This document shows, in pieces, positions 1 to 6,133 of a stretch of 21,324 nucleotides of DNA. The DNA comes from DASZPL01 sp035550315 (GTDB lineage: Bacteria > Actinomycetota > Actinomycetes > JAFAQI01), in contig DASZPL010000030.1 of the NCBI GenBank assembly GCA_035550315.1, forward strand, positions 1 through 21,324, in the 5' to 3' direction. Within the stretch, counting starts at the first letter, position 1, and every line of letters begins with the position of its first letter. The position numbers and the translations under genes were made by a program. The notes beneath the pieces are model-generated. The model saw only the letters and a program-made list of their open reading frames with translations, was not told the DNA's origin and made no database searches.

Positions 1-917
1 ATCCGCTGCTCGGCGGGGTCTACGCCGGTCGGGCCGACGAGATGTCGGCCGCGGCCACGTTGCCGCAGCTGTCTCGCACGCACCGCTCGGTCCTTGCCGC
101 CGCCCGCGCCGCGTTGCCGGCGCCGACGGCCTCGCCTAAGCCGGTGTTCGCGACGGTGCGAGGTGGGCTCGGCCGGCTGCCCGCGGCGGTGGCCGCTGAG
201 GTGGCACGGCTAGGCGGGGAGATCGTGACCGGCCGCCCGGTGCGGCGGCTGGAACGGACCGTCACCGGCTGGCGCGTCATCCACGGCGCGACGACCGACG
301 AGCGGGTTGTGGAGGCGGACGCGGTCATCATTGCGGCGCCGGCCGCGCCGACCGCCCGGCTGTTGCGCGACGTCGCGCCGGCCGCCGCCGCCGACCTCGC
401 CGCGATCGAGACCGCCAGCATGGCGGTGATCACGACCGCCTGGCACGCCGACGACCTGCCGCCGACGACGGCCAGTGGCTATCTCGTGCCCGCGGTCACG
501 GGCCGCCCGGTGAAGGCGGTGACGTTCGCGTCGGTGAAATGGGCGCATCTCGCAGCGGCCGAGAACGTCGTCGTCGTACGGTGCTCGATCGGCCGGCACG
601 GCGACGTCGAGCAGTTGCAACGCGACGACGCCGAGCTGGTGGCCGCCGCCGTCGGCGAGCTCCGGGAGTACGCCGGCTTTCGCGGCGCGCCGATCGCCTC
701 GCGAGTCAGCCGGTGGGGCGGTGGCCTGCCGCAGTACGCCGTCGGCCACCTGGACCGGGTGCGGCGCATCCGCGCCGCGGTCGCGGCGGTGCCGGGCCTC
801 GCCGTCTGCGGCGCGACCTATGACGGCGTCGGGGTCCCGGCGTGCATCCGCACCGGCCGCGACGCCGCCACCGCCCTCCTCGGTGATCAAGGCGTTACTG
901 ACGCACTAACGCCATGA
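1..917 (+). CDS. cgoX: Coproporphyrinogen III / protoporphyrinogen oxidase, 3' part (5' end outside window)
   Basis: This is the C-terminal part of a FAD-dependent porphyrinogen oxidase (HemG/HemY/CgoX family), which aromatises coproporphyrinogen III to coproporphyrin III in the Gram-positive heme route. The frame is open from base 3; the first codons read PLLGGVYAGRADE, a family hallmark located mid-protein, so the ATG at 42 is internal and the gene starts upstream. Further signatures are the SRWGGGLPQYAVGH segment encoded near 705-750 and the FAD-contacting GATYDGVGVPACIRTG segment near 808-858. The coproheme decarboxylase gene lies about 1.5 kb downstream on the same strand, which favours CgoX over a protoporphyrinogen-specific enzyme. 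The last 11 codons and the stop (TGA 915-917) lie inside a repeat cluster, so the extreme C-terminus is probably not ancestral. Family assignment is firm; substrate is inferred from lineage and context. Confidence 0.93.
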   Translation, partial: PLLGGVYAGRADEMSAAATLPQLSRTHRSVLAAARAALPAPTASPKPVFATVRGGLGRLPAAVAAEVARLGGEIVTGRPVRRLERTVTGWRVIHGATTDERVVEADAVIIAAPAAPTARLLRDVAPAAAADLAAIETASMAVITTAWHADDLPPTTASGYLVPAVTGRPVKAVTFASVKWAHLAAAENVVVVRCSIGRHGDVEQLQRDDAELVAAAVGELREYAGFRGAPIASRVSRWGGGLPQYAVGHLDRVRRIRAAVAAVPGLAVCGATYDGVGVPACIRTGRDAATALLGDQGVTDALTP

Positions 918-953
918 TCGGCCGGAATTCCGGTCACCAACGCCATGATCGGC
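885..953. repeat. Three-copy 16-nt repeat cluster with 12-bp palindrome
   Basis: Three copies of a 16-nt word (consensus GATCAWGGCGTTRSTG) are packed here: one on + at 885-900 and two on - at 904-919 and 935-950. The first two face each other and form a hairpin with 12 of 13 pairs (885-897 with 907-919, 9-nt loop). The second and third are direct repeats with a 31-nt period; 15 nt are identical (908-922 and 939-953). Between them is the perfect palindrome CCGGAATTCCGG at 922-933. The cluster spans the stop codon of the porphyrinogen oxidase gene. It looks like a REP-type intergenic element and could also end transcription. It has no T tract. Confidence 0.75.
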
Positions 954-991
954 AGTGCCAGTGGGTGGGGGCGGGGAAGGCAGGCTCGCGG

Positions 992-2368
992 TCAGGAGCC
1001 GTGCAGTGCGGTGACGCCGGACAGGGTCGGGACGTAGAGGTGAGTGCCGTGGATCGCGGCCGAGGGGAAGTGGGTCAGCGATCCGACCGGGGCGCTGGCC
1101 AGTCCGTGTCCGGTGCGCAGCGACAACACCCGCAGCGTGCCGCTGTCGCGGTCGGGGACGTAGACGCGGTGGCCGGCGATCACCGGTGACCCGACGACGC
1201 CCGGTGCGCTCCACTTCCAGTGCAGCCCGTGCGCGGTGACCCGCAACGCGCGAACTCCGTTGCTGCAGGGCAGCACGACGGTCGTGCCGGCCCGGGCCGC
1301 ACCGCCGTACGACGGGCAGCCACTCACCTGGGCGATGTCGCCGCCGATGCCGCCGAGCCCCGGGCGCAGCAGGTAGACGGTGCCGCGCTTGCCGGCGATG
1401 ACGATGCGATGGCCGACCGGCACCGGCGTGGAGGATCCGAGGTCGAGGTCGGCGCGGTTGTCGGCCGCCCACGTCGCCGGCGCGAACACCGCCTTTCGAT
1501 GCAGCCGCGTTGGCGTCAGCTCGGTCACCGAGTCGCTCTTGTCCCACCGGCCATTCAGCTCTGCGCCGTTGCCGCTGGCGACGTAGACGTTGCCGTTGCG
1601 GCCGACGACCGGGCCGGCCGGCGCCCACATGCCGGCTTCGCGCGCGGTCGGCACGGCGTAGTGGTAGGTCGCGCCGTGGCCGGTGGTCGCCACCGACGTG
1701 GCGTAGCCGACGTAGTTGTCGCAGTCACCGAACAAGCCGCCGAACGTCACGATCACCCGGCCGTGGGTGACTAGCAGCGCCGACCGTTGCTGCTCCGCCA
1801 GCCGGTTGCGGCTCGGCAGCACGTCGAGGTTGCGGTGCCAGCGCCTCGCGCCGGTGCGGGCGTTCAGCGCCCAGAGCGTGTGGTGCCCGCCGGCGGTTTC
1901 CGCGACCACGAAGACCGAGCCGGTCTTGGCGTCGTAGGCCGGGGTGCCGGTGATGCCGAGCGGGTCGATGTCGCCGCACGGCAGCCCGCTGCGGGGTTGG
2001 GGTGTGCCGAGGTGGCGACGCCAGGCCGGCTTGCCGGACGCCGGGTGCAGGCCGTAGACGGTGTCGGTCTCGGTCGCGGCGATCACCAGGCCGCCGACGG
2101 CGAGCGGCTCGCCGTACACCGCGCCGTCCAGGTTCGCGGCCCACAGCCGGTGCAGCGGCGGGGCCACCGCGGCCGCGAGGTGCCCGGCACGGTCGTTCGT
2201 GCGGTGGTACGTCGGCCACGCCACCGCCCGGTCGTGGTGGTGGGCGACCTGGTGTCCCGCGGCGTGGGGTTGCCGGGTGCCGAGGCTGTTGCCGGCCGGG
2301 GCGGAGGTGCCGGCGCATCCGGCGGCGAGGACGGCGGCGATCGGCAGGCTGAGGACGCGAAGGCGCAT
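992..2368 (-). CDS. Secreted PQQ-like beta-propeller lipoprotein
   Basis: This 458-residue protein starts with a short signal peptide ending at a lipobox-like AAGC (Cys18), so it is probably lipid-anchored on the outer face of the membrane. After a Ser/Ala/Gly/His-rich linker, the body from about residue 50 consists of repeated blades of the PQQ/WD40-like type, with recurrent patterns such as V-Y-G-L-H-P-A-S-G-K-P-A-W, L-W-A-L-N-A-R-T-G-A-R-R-W and a later V-Y-L-L-R-P. Proteins of this fold act as scaffolds or as PQQ-dependent dehydrogenases. No dehydrogenase active-site set or heme motif was recognised, so a binding or scaffold role is more likely. It lies between cgoX and chdC but on the opposite strand. 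The start is ATG 2366-2368, with a -10-like hexamer 6 nt upstream and no Shine-Dalgarno. The substrate or partner is unknown. Confidence 0.85.
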   Translation of the reverse strand: MRLRVLSLPIAAVLAAGCAGTSAPAGNSLGTRQPHAAGHQVAHHHDRAVAWPTYHRTNDRAGHLAAAVAPPLHRLWAANLDGAVYGEPLAVGGLVIAATETDTVYGLHPASGKPAWRRHLGTPQPRSGLPCGDIDPLGITGTPAYDAKTGSVFVVAETAGGHHTLWALNARTGARRWHRNLDVLPSRNRLAEQQRSALLVTHGRVIVTFGGLFGDCDNYVGYATSVATTGHGATYHYAVPTAREAGMWAPAGPVVGRNGNVYVASGNGAELNGRWDKSDSVTELTPTRLHRKAVFAPATWAADNRADLDLGSSTPVPVGHRIVIAGKRGTVYLLRPGLGGIGGDIAQVSGCPSYGGAARAGTTVVLPCSNGVRALRVTAHGLHWKWSAPGVVGSPVIAGHRVYVPDRDSGTLRVLSLRTGHGLASAPVGSLTHFPSAAIHGTHLYVPTLSGVTALHGS

Positions 2369-2374
2369 GCCGCC

Positions 2375-2380
2375 AGTGTC
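2375..2380 (-). promoter_or_regulatory. Putative -10 box for leaderless PQQ-propeller gene
   Basis: On the minus strand GACACT lies exactly 6 nt upstream of the ATG at 2368, with no Shine-Dalgarno between. It fits the A2/T6 pattern seen at most unit starts here but is not a full TAnnnT match. Confidence 0.4.
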
Positions 2381-2391
2381 CCCGGCGGGGT

Positions 2392-2397
2392 GACAAT
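2392..2397 (+). promoter_or_regulatory. Putative -10 box for leaderless chdC
   Basis: GACAAT lies 6 nt upstream of the ATG at 2404 and no Shine-Dalgarno is visible, so transcription may start at the start codon. The box shares a 35-nt divergent spacer with the propeller gene. Confidence 0.45.
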
Positions 2398-2403
2398 GGA
2401 TGC

Positions 2404-3108
2404 ATGGCGTCGGGAGTCAGCGGCAAGCGGGCGAAGGAGCTCAACGAACTGATCCGCTACGTGATGTGGGCGGTCTTCCGGGTGCGCGGCGCGCTGCCGG
2501 CCGAGCGGCGGGACGCGCTGGCGGGCGAGCTCACCGAGCTGCTCGACCAGCTCGCCGCCAAGGGGATCGTCACCCGCGGCCTGTACGACGTTGCCGGCTT
2601 CCGCGCCGACGCCGACTTCATGTTCTGGTGGGTGGCGCCGAGCTCCGACGACCTGCAGGAGGCGTGGTCCCGGTTCCGGCAGAGCGAGCTGGGCCGCGCC
2701 TGCGAGCCGGTCTGGTCAGCGATGGCGGTGCATCGTCCGGCGGAGTTCAACAAGAGCCACGTCCCGGCGTATCTCGCGGGCGAGGAGCCGAAGCGCTACA
2801 TCAGCGTGTACCCGTTCAACCGCTCCTACGAGTGGTACCTGCTGCCGGACACCGAGCGGCGGGCGATGCTCGCTGAGCACGGCGTGATGGCGCGGGGCTA
2901 CCCGGACGTGCGCGCCAACACGGTGCCGGCATTCGCGCTCGGTGACTTCGAGTGGGTGCTCGCGTTCGAGGCGGACGAGATGCACCGCATCGTCGACCTG
3001 ATGCGGCACCTGCGCGGCGCGACGGCGCGGCGGCACACCCGGGTGGAGATCCCGTTCTTCCCGGGCGCGCGCAAGCCGGTCAACGACCTGATCGCTGCCC
3101 TGCCCTAG
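2404..3108 (+). CDS. chdC: Coproheme decarboxylase (HemQ / ChdC, chlorite dismutase fold)
   Basis: This 234-residue cytoplasmic enzyme catalyses the last step of coproporphyrin-dependent heme synthesis: peroxide-driven decarboxylation of two coproheme propionates to give heme b. The catalytic set known from actinobacterial ChdC is present with the right spacing: distal His119 (KSHVPAY), catalytic Tyr136 (YPFNRSYEWY), Trp144, and proximal heme ligand His159 (AEHGVMARGY). Distances between these residues match His118, Tyr135, Trp143 and His158 of the Corynebacterium enzyme. The length is normal for the family. It belongs with the upstream cgoX. The start is ATG 2404; an out-of-frame ATG lies at 2400. 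No Shine-Dalgarno is seen, and a -10-like box sits 6 nt upstream. It ends 13 nt before the convergent msrB. Confidence 0.96.
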   Translation: MASGVSGKRAKELNELIRYVMWAVFRVRGALPAERRDALAGELTELLDQLAAKGIVTRGLYDVAGFRADADFMFWWVAPSSDDLQEAWSRFRQSELGRACEPVWSAMAVHRPAEFNKSHVPAYLAGEEPKRYISVYPFNRSYEWYLLPDTERRAMLAEHGVMARGYPDVRANTVPAFALGDFEWVLAFEADEMHRIVDLMRHLRGATARRHTRVEIPFFPGARKPVNDLIAALP

Positions 3109-3121
3109 CCCGAGCGGGCGG

Positions 3122-3523
3122 CTACTCGGCCGGCTCGAACGTAAGGCTGATCGAGTTCATGCAGTACCGGTCGCCGGTCGGTGTCTGCGGGGCGTCGTCG
3201 AAGACGTGGCCGAGGTGCGAGCCGCAGCGCTTGCAGCGCACTTCCGTGCGGATCATGCCGTGCGTGCGGTCCTCGAGCAGCTCGACGGCGTCGGAGTTGC
3301 TGGGGTCGTAGAACGACGGCCAGCCGCAGTGCGAGTCGAACTTGGTGTCGCTGCGGAACAGCTCGTTGCCGCAGGCCCGGCAGCGGTAGACGCCGGTGCG
3401 ATGCTCACCGAGCAGCGGGCCGGTGAATGGCCGCTCGGTGCCGGCCTGCCGGAGTACGGCGTACTCCTCCGGCGCGAGCTCGTCGCGCCACTGCTCGTCG
3501 GTCTTCTGGACGGCGTACGTCAT
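3122..3523 (-). CDS. msrB: Peptide-methionine (R)-S-oxide reductase MsrB
   Basis: This 133-residue enzyme reduces methionine R-sulfoxide in proteins and so repairs oxidative damage. The four zinc cysteines form two pairs, Cys48/Cys51 (CRAC) and Cys97/Cys100 (CKRC). The catalytic Cys121 lies in the RYCMNS motif and the recycling Cys66 in HCGWPSFYDP, so this is the two-cysteine thioredoxin-recycled type. The ATG at 3521-3523 is chosen because it gives a normal family N-terminus (MTYAVQKTDEQW). The frame stays open upstream to 3640, but that extension is Pro/Arg-rich and runs over the terminator of ligC. A -10-like hexamer lies 6 nt upstream of the chosen ATG. It stands alone between ligC and the convergent chdC. 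Confidence 0.96.
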   Translation of the reverse strand: MTYAVQKTDEQWRDELAPEEYAVLRQAGTERPFTGPLLGEHRTGVYRCRACGNELFRSDTKFDSHCGWPSFYDPSNSDAVELLEDRTHGMIRTEVRCKRCGSHLGHVFDDAPQTPTGDRYCMNSISLTFEPAE

Positions 3524-3529
3524 CGTTCG

Positions 3530-3535
3530 AGTCTG
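3530..3535 (-). promoter_or_regulatory. Putative -10 box for leaderless msrB
   Basis: On the minus strand CAGACT is 6 nt upstream of the msrB ATG, and no Shine-Dalgarno is evident. It lies just downstream of the ligC terminator, so msrB probably has its own promoter. Confidence 0.4.
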
Positions 3536-3554
3536 CCCTGACCTGACGGTTCCG

Positions 3555-3579
3555 AAAAAGGGGCGAGGACGCGCTCGCC
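3555..3579 (-). terminator. Rho-independent terminator after ligC
   Basis: Read on the minus strand, GGCGAG (3579-3574) pairs with CTCGCC (3567-3562) around a 6-nt loop, followed by CC and five T residues (3559-3555). It lies about 100 nt past the ligC stop and ahead of msrB. It is the only hairpin noted in the window with a clear T tract. Confidence 0.7.
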
Positions 3580-3581
3580 GG

Positions 3582-3609
3582 GTCCAGCCTCCGGGGGGAG
3601 GGGCTGGAC
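3582..3609. other. Inverted repeat next to ligC terminator
   Basis: GTCCAGCC (3582-3589) and GGCTGGAC (3602-3609) form a perfect 8-bp stem around a purine-rich 12-nt loop. On the minus strand it immediately precedes the T-tailed hairpin, so the two may form a tandem terminator. It has no T tract of its own. Confidence 0.55.
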
Positions 3610-3678
3610 GAGCCGGATCGGTAGCTGTTCCGGCGAGCACGTCCTGCTATGGGTACTGAACTCCGGCAACCTGAAGGC

Positions 3679-4737
3679 TTACTGAATCGTGAGCACCTCG
3701 TCGAGGGCGAGCACGAGCGGCCGGTCGAGCTGGTCGAAGGTGCACGAGGCCGGGTCGCGGTCGTCCCGCCAGCGCTTGAACTGCGCGGTGTGCCGGAACC
3801 GGCTGCCCTCCATGTAGTCGTAGCCGACTTCGACCACCCGCTCCGGCCGCAGCGGCTCGAACGACATGTCCTTGCCGGCGTTCCACCGGTTGGGCACGCT
3901 GCCCGGTCCGAACCCGCCGGCCAGCCACGGGTGGTTGTCGGCGGCTCCCTCGCGCAGCGGCGCCAGCTCATCGACCAGCGCCTTGCGACGCGCCATCGGG
4001 AACGACGCGGCGACGCCCACGTGCCGCAGGTCGCCGGAATCGTCGTACAGGCCCAACAGCAGCGAGCCGACCACCGGGCCGCTCTTGTGCCAGCGAAAGC
4101 CGGTCAGCACGCAGTCGGCGGTCCGCTCGTGCTTCACCTTGAACATGACGCGCTTGTCCTGCTGGTACGTCACGTCCAGCGGCTTGACCACCAGGCCGTC
4201 GAGCCCGGCGCCCTCGAACCGCTTGAACCAGTCGGCCGCGACCCCCTCGTCGCGAGTGGCCGGTGTCAGCTGCACCGAGTCGGTGCGGGTCACGGCCGCC
4301 TCCAGCCGTTCGCGCCGGCGCGCGAACGGCTCGGCGAGCAGCGCGTCGTCGCCGATGGCGAGCAGGTCGAACGCCACGAACTGCGCGGGCGTCTCGGCGG
4401 CCAGCCGACGGACGCGCGACTCCGCCGGATGGATGCGCTGTTGCAGGGCTTCGAAGTCGAGCCGGCCGTCGCGGCCGACGATGATCTCGCCGTCGACGAC
4501 GCAACGCTCGGGCAACGCTGCCTTGACCGCCTCGACGACCTCAGGAAAGTAGCGGGTCAGCGGCCGCTCGTTGCGCGAGCCCAGCTCCACCTCGTCGCCG
4601 TCGCGAAAGACGATGCACCGGAAGCCGTCCCACTTCGGCTCGTAGCTGACCCCGCCCGCCACGTCGGTCTGCTTCGGGATCTCGCGCACGCTCTTGGCCA
4701 GCATCGGCGACACCGGCGGCATCACGGGCAGCTTCAC
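3679..4737 (-). CDS. ligC: ATP-dependent DNA ligase, LigC type
   Basis: This stand-alone ATP-dependent DNA ligase of about 352 residues seals nicks through an enzyme-AMP intermediate. Motif I is EPKWDGFR, with adenylated lysine Lys35 (counted from the GTG start). It is followed by the GSRNERPLTRYFPE segment, motif III-like VDGEIIV, a motif IV-like region (GLDGLVVKP) and motif V with VMFKVKHE. The OB-fold domain fills the C-terminal third. The size and the KLPVMPPVSPMLAKSV opening match actinobacterial LigC, an accessory repair ligase, not multidomain LigD: no polymerase or nuclease domain is present. GTG 4735-4737 is preferred because it aligns with that opening; TTG at 4749 is the alternative. 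It starts 22 nt after the S53 peptidase stop, so the two may be cotranscribed although functionally unrelated. Confidence 0.93.
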   Translation of the reverse strand: MKLPVMPPVSPMLAKSVREIPKQTDVAGGVSYEPKWDGFRCIVFRDGDEVELGSRNERPLTRYFPEVVEAVKAALPERCVVDGEIIVGRDGRLDFEALQQRIHPAESRVRRLAAETPAQFVAFDLLAIGDDALLAEPFARRRERLEAAVTRTDSVQLTPATRDEGVAADWFKRFEGAGLDGLVVKPLDVTYQQDKRVMFKVKHERTADCVLTGFRWHKSGPVVGSLLLGLYDDSGDLRHVGVAASFPMARRKALVDELAPLREGAADNHPWLAGGFGPGSVPNRWNAGKDMSFEPLRPERVVEVGYDYMEGSRFRHTAQFKRWRDDRDPASCTFDQLDRPLVLALDEVLTIQ

Positions 4738-4759
4738 GCCGCCATCCAACCAGCCTCAT

Positions 4760-5998
4760 CTAGAACGCACCGACGCCGTCGGGCGTGCCCCAACCGGTGG
4801 GCCCGTCCCAGCCGGTCCGCGCATGACACCACTGGGCGGTGTCGCAGGAGCCGTTGCTCCCGGACCGCACGTCGTGCAGGTTGCCGGTGTGATGGCTCCA
4901 GACGTAGGAGCCGTCGACCACGTCGCCGGCATTGCCGGCCAGCGCGAACACCGCCGCGATGAGCGGCGCGGCGGCGCTGGTGCCGCCGAACGTCAGCCAA
5001 CCGGCCTGGCCGTCGTCGGCCAGACTGTCGTAGACGGCGACGCCCGTGCTCGGGTCGGCGACGGCGGCGACGTCCGCGACCGCGCGGCCGTCGCACCCGG
5101 TGACGGTGTCGTCTTGCCACGTCGTGGCGTTGCGCGTTGAGCAGCCGCTGCCGCCGTCGCTCCACGCGGTCTCGGAGTAGCCCCGAGCGCTGCTGCTGGT
5201 CCGAAGCGTGGTGCCGCCGACCGCGGTGACCCACTTCGACGTTGCGGGGTACGACGCGCCGTACCCGTTGTCGCCCGACGCGGCGGTGATGGCGACGCCG
5301 GGATGGTGGAAGTAGCGGCCGTAGCTGCGGTCGCTCGCATCCGGGCCGCCCCAGCTGTTGCTGACCGCATCGGCGCCCAGTCGGACGGCGGTGTCCTCCG
5401 CGGTGCCGAGGTTGGCCATCGACGGCGTCTTCGCCTCGACCAGCAGGATGTGGCACTTCGGGCACACCGCGGACACGATGTCGAGGTCGAGCGAGATCTC
5501 CTCGGCCCAGCCGGTGTCGGTGTCGGGGTAGTCGGTGTGGCCGGCCTGGTCGACCTTGCGGAAGCAGTGGTTGGCGGTGGTGCAGGTCGGCAGGCCGAAC
5601 TGCCGGCGATAGACGCCGAGGTCATGCTCGGCGTTCGGGTCGTCGAACGCGTCGACGATCGCCACGGTCTGCCCGCTTCCCGCGGTCGCCGCCGGCAGGT
5701 GGTACGCCGAGGCCAGCGCCGCCGGACCGTAGCCGCTCGGCGCCGCCACGTGACGGTGCCGTCGGCGGCGGTGATGGTGGTGGTGTCGTCGCTTGTGGTC
5801 GACCCGGATCGCGAAGCAGCCGACCCGGCCGTTGTGCCCGGCACGCCGGCAGACCGGCGTCTCGACCACCCGGTGTGGGGCGACCGTCGCCACCGGGGAC
5901 ATCGACGAGTCCGGCGCGGGTGTCGCGGCGCCGGATGCCGGCGTGGCGCTCAGCAGCAGGACGACGGCGCCGGTCGAAGCCAGCAAAAGGCGTTGCAT
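4760..5998 (-). CDS. Secreted sedolisin-like serine-carboxyl peptidase (S53) with His/Arg tract
   Basis: This 412-residue exported protein has a Sec-type signal peptide (residues 1 to about 23). Its catalytic domain begins near residue 88 and carries a sedolisin-type arrangement: Glu167 and Asp171 in AEEISLDLD, an oxyanion Asp243 in AASGDNGYG, and nucleophile Ser341 in FGGTSAAAP. The C-terminal calcium-site region has LHDVRSG and GWDGPTGWGTP. Several Cys pairs suggest disulfides. Sedolisins usually carry a large pro-domain of roughly 180 residues; here fewer than 70 residues separate signal peptide and catalytic domain, and they include a basic tract at 69-83 with five consecutive His and many Arg. 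This may be a shortened propeptide, a surface anchor or a metal site. The ATG at 5996-5998 follows a GGAAGGA Shine-Dalgarno. The family call is confident; activity and substrate are not. Confidence 0.88.
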   Translation of the reverse strand: MQRLLLASTGAVVLLLSATPASGAATPAPDSSMSPVATVAPHRVVETPVCRRAGHNGRVGCFAIRVDHKRRHHHHHRRRRHRHVAAPSGYGPAALASAYHLPAATAGSGQTVAIVDAFDDPNAEHDLGVYRRQFGLPTCTTANHCFRKVDQAGHTDYPDTDTGWAEEISLDLDIVSAVCPKCHILLVEAKTPSMANLGTAEDTAVRLGADAVSNSWGGPDASDRSYGRYFHHPGVAITAASGDNGYGASYPATSKWVTAVGGTTLRTSSSARGYSETAWSDGGSGCSTRNATTWQDDTVTGCDGRAVADVAAVADPSTGVAVYDSLADDGQAGWLTFGGTSAAAPLIAAVFALAGNAGDVVDGSYVWSHHTGNLHDVRSGSNGSCDTAQWCHARTGWDGPTGWGTPDGVGAF

Positions 5999-6012
5999 CT
6001 CAACGGATTCCT

Positions 6013-6038
6013 TCCGGTCAGCGAAAGCGATGACCGGA
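6013..6038 (-). promoter_or_regulatory. Leader hairpin overlapping the S53 peptidase ribosome binding site
   Basis: TCCGGTCA (6013-6020) and TGACCGGA (6031-6038) form a perfect 8-bp stem with a 10-nt loop. In the peptidase mRNA the 3' arm ends in the first GGA of the GGAAGGA Shine-Dalgarno, about 15 nt before the ATG. It could mask the ribosome site, stabilise the transcript or be a protein operator. It is also downstream of the ceramidase-like gene but has no T tract. Confidence 0.5.
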
Positions 6039-6133
6039 GCACGATGCCGCCAGCCGAGGGCCGGTCGGCGCGGAACGGCGGCTGCTGTGGACGGTGGCGT
6101 TGCCGCCGTGGACTGTGGATGGGTTGACCGCGG

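Noticed and set aside
961..980. G-rich run as a G-quadruplex
   Set aside because: It has only three runs of three or more G and one of two, so a stable three-tetrad quadruplex is not supported.
3649..4962. A 437-codon + strand open frame opposite ligC and the peptidase end
   Set aside because: It is the antisense shadow of a GC-rich coding region. The composition is His/Arg/Val-rich and low-complexity, with no domain, while the minus strand encodes recognisable LigC.
6092..6108. Short stem after the ceramidase-like gene as its terminator
   Set aside because: CGGTGGC/GCCGCCG pairs only with a G-T wobble around a 3-nt loop and has no T tract; in GC-rich DNA this is weak evidence.
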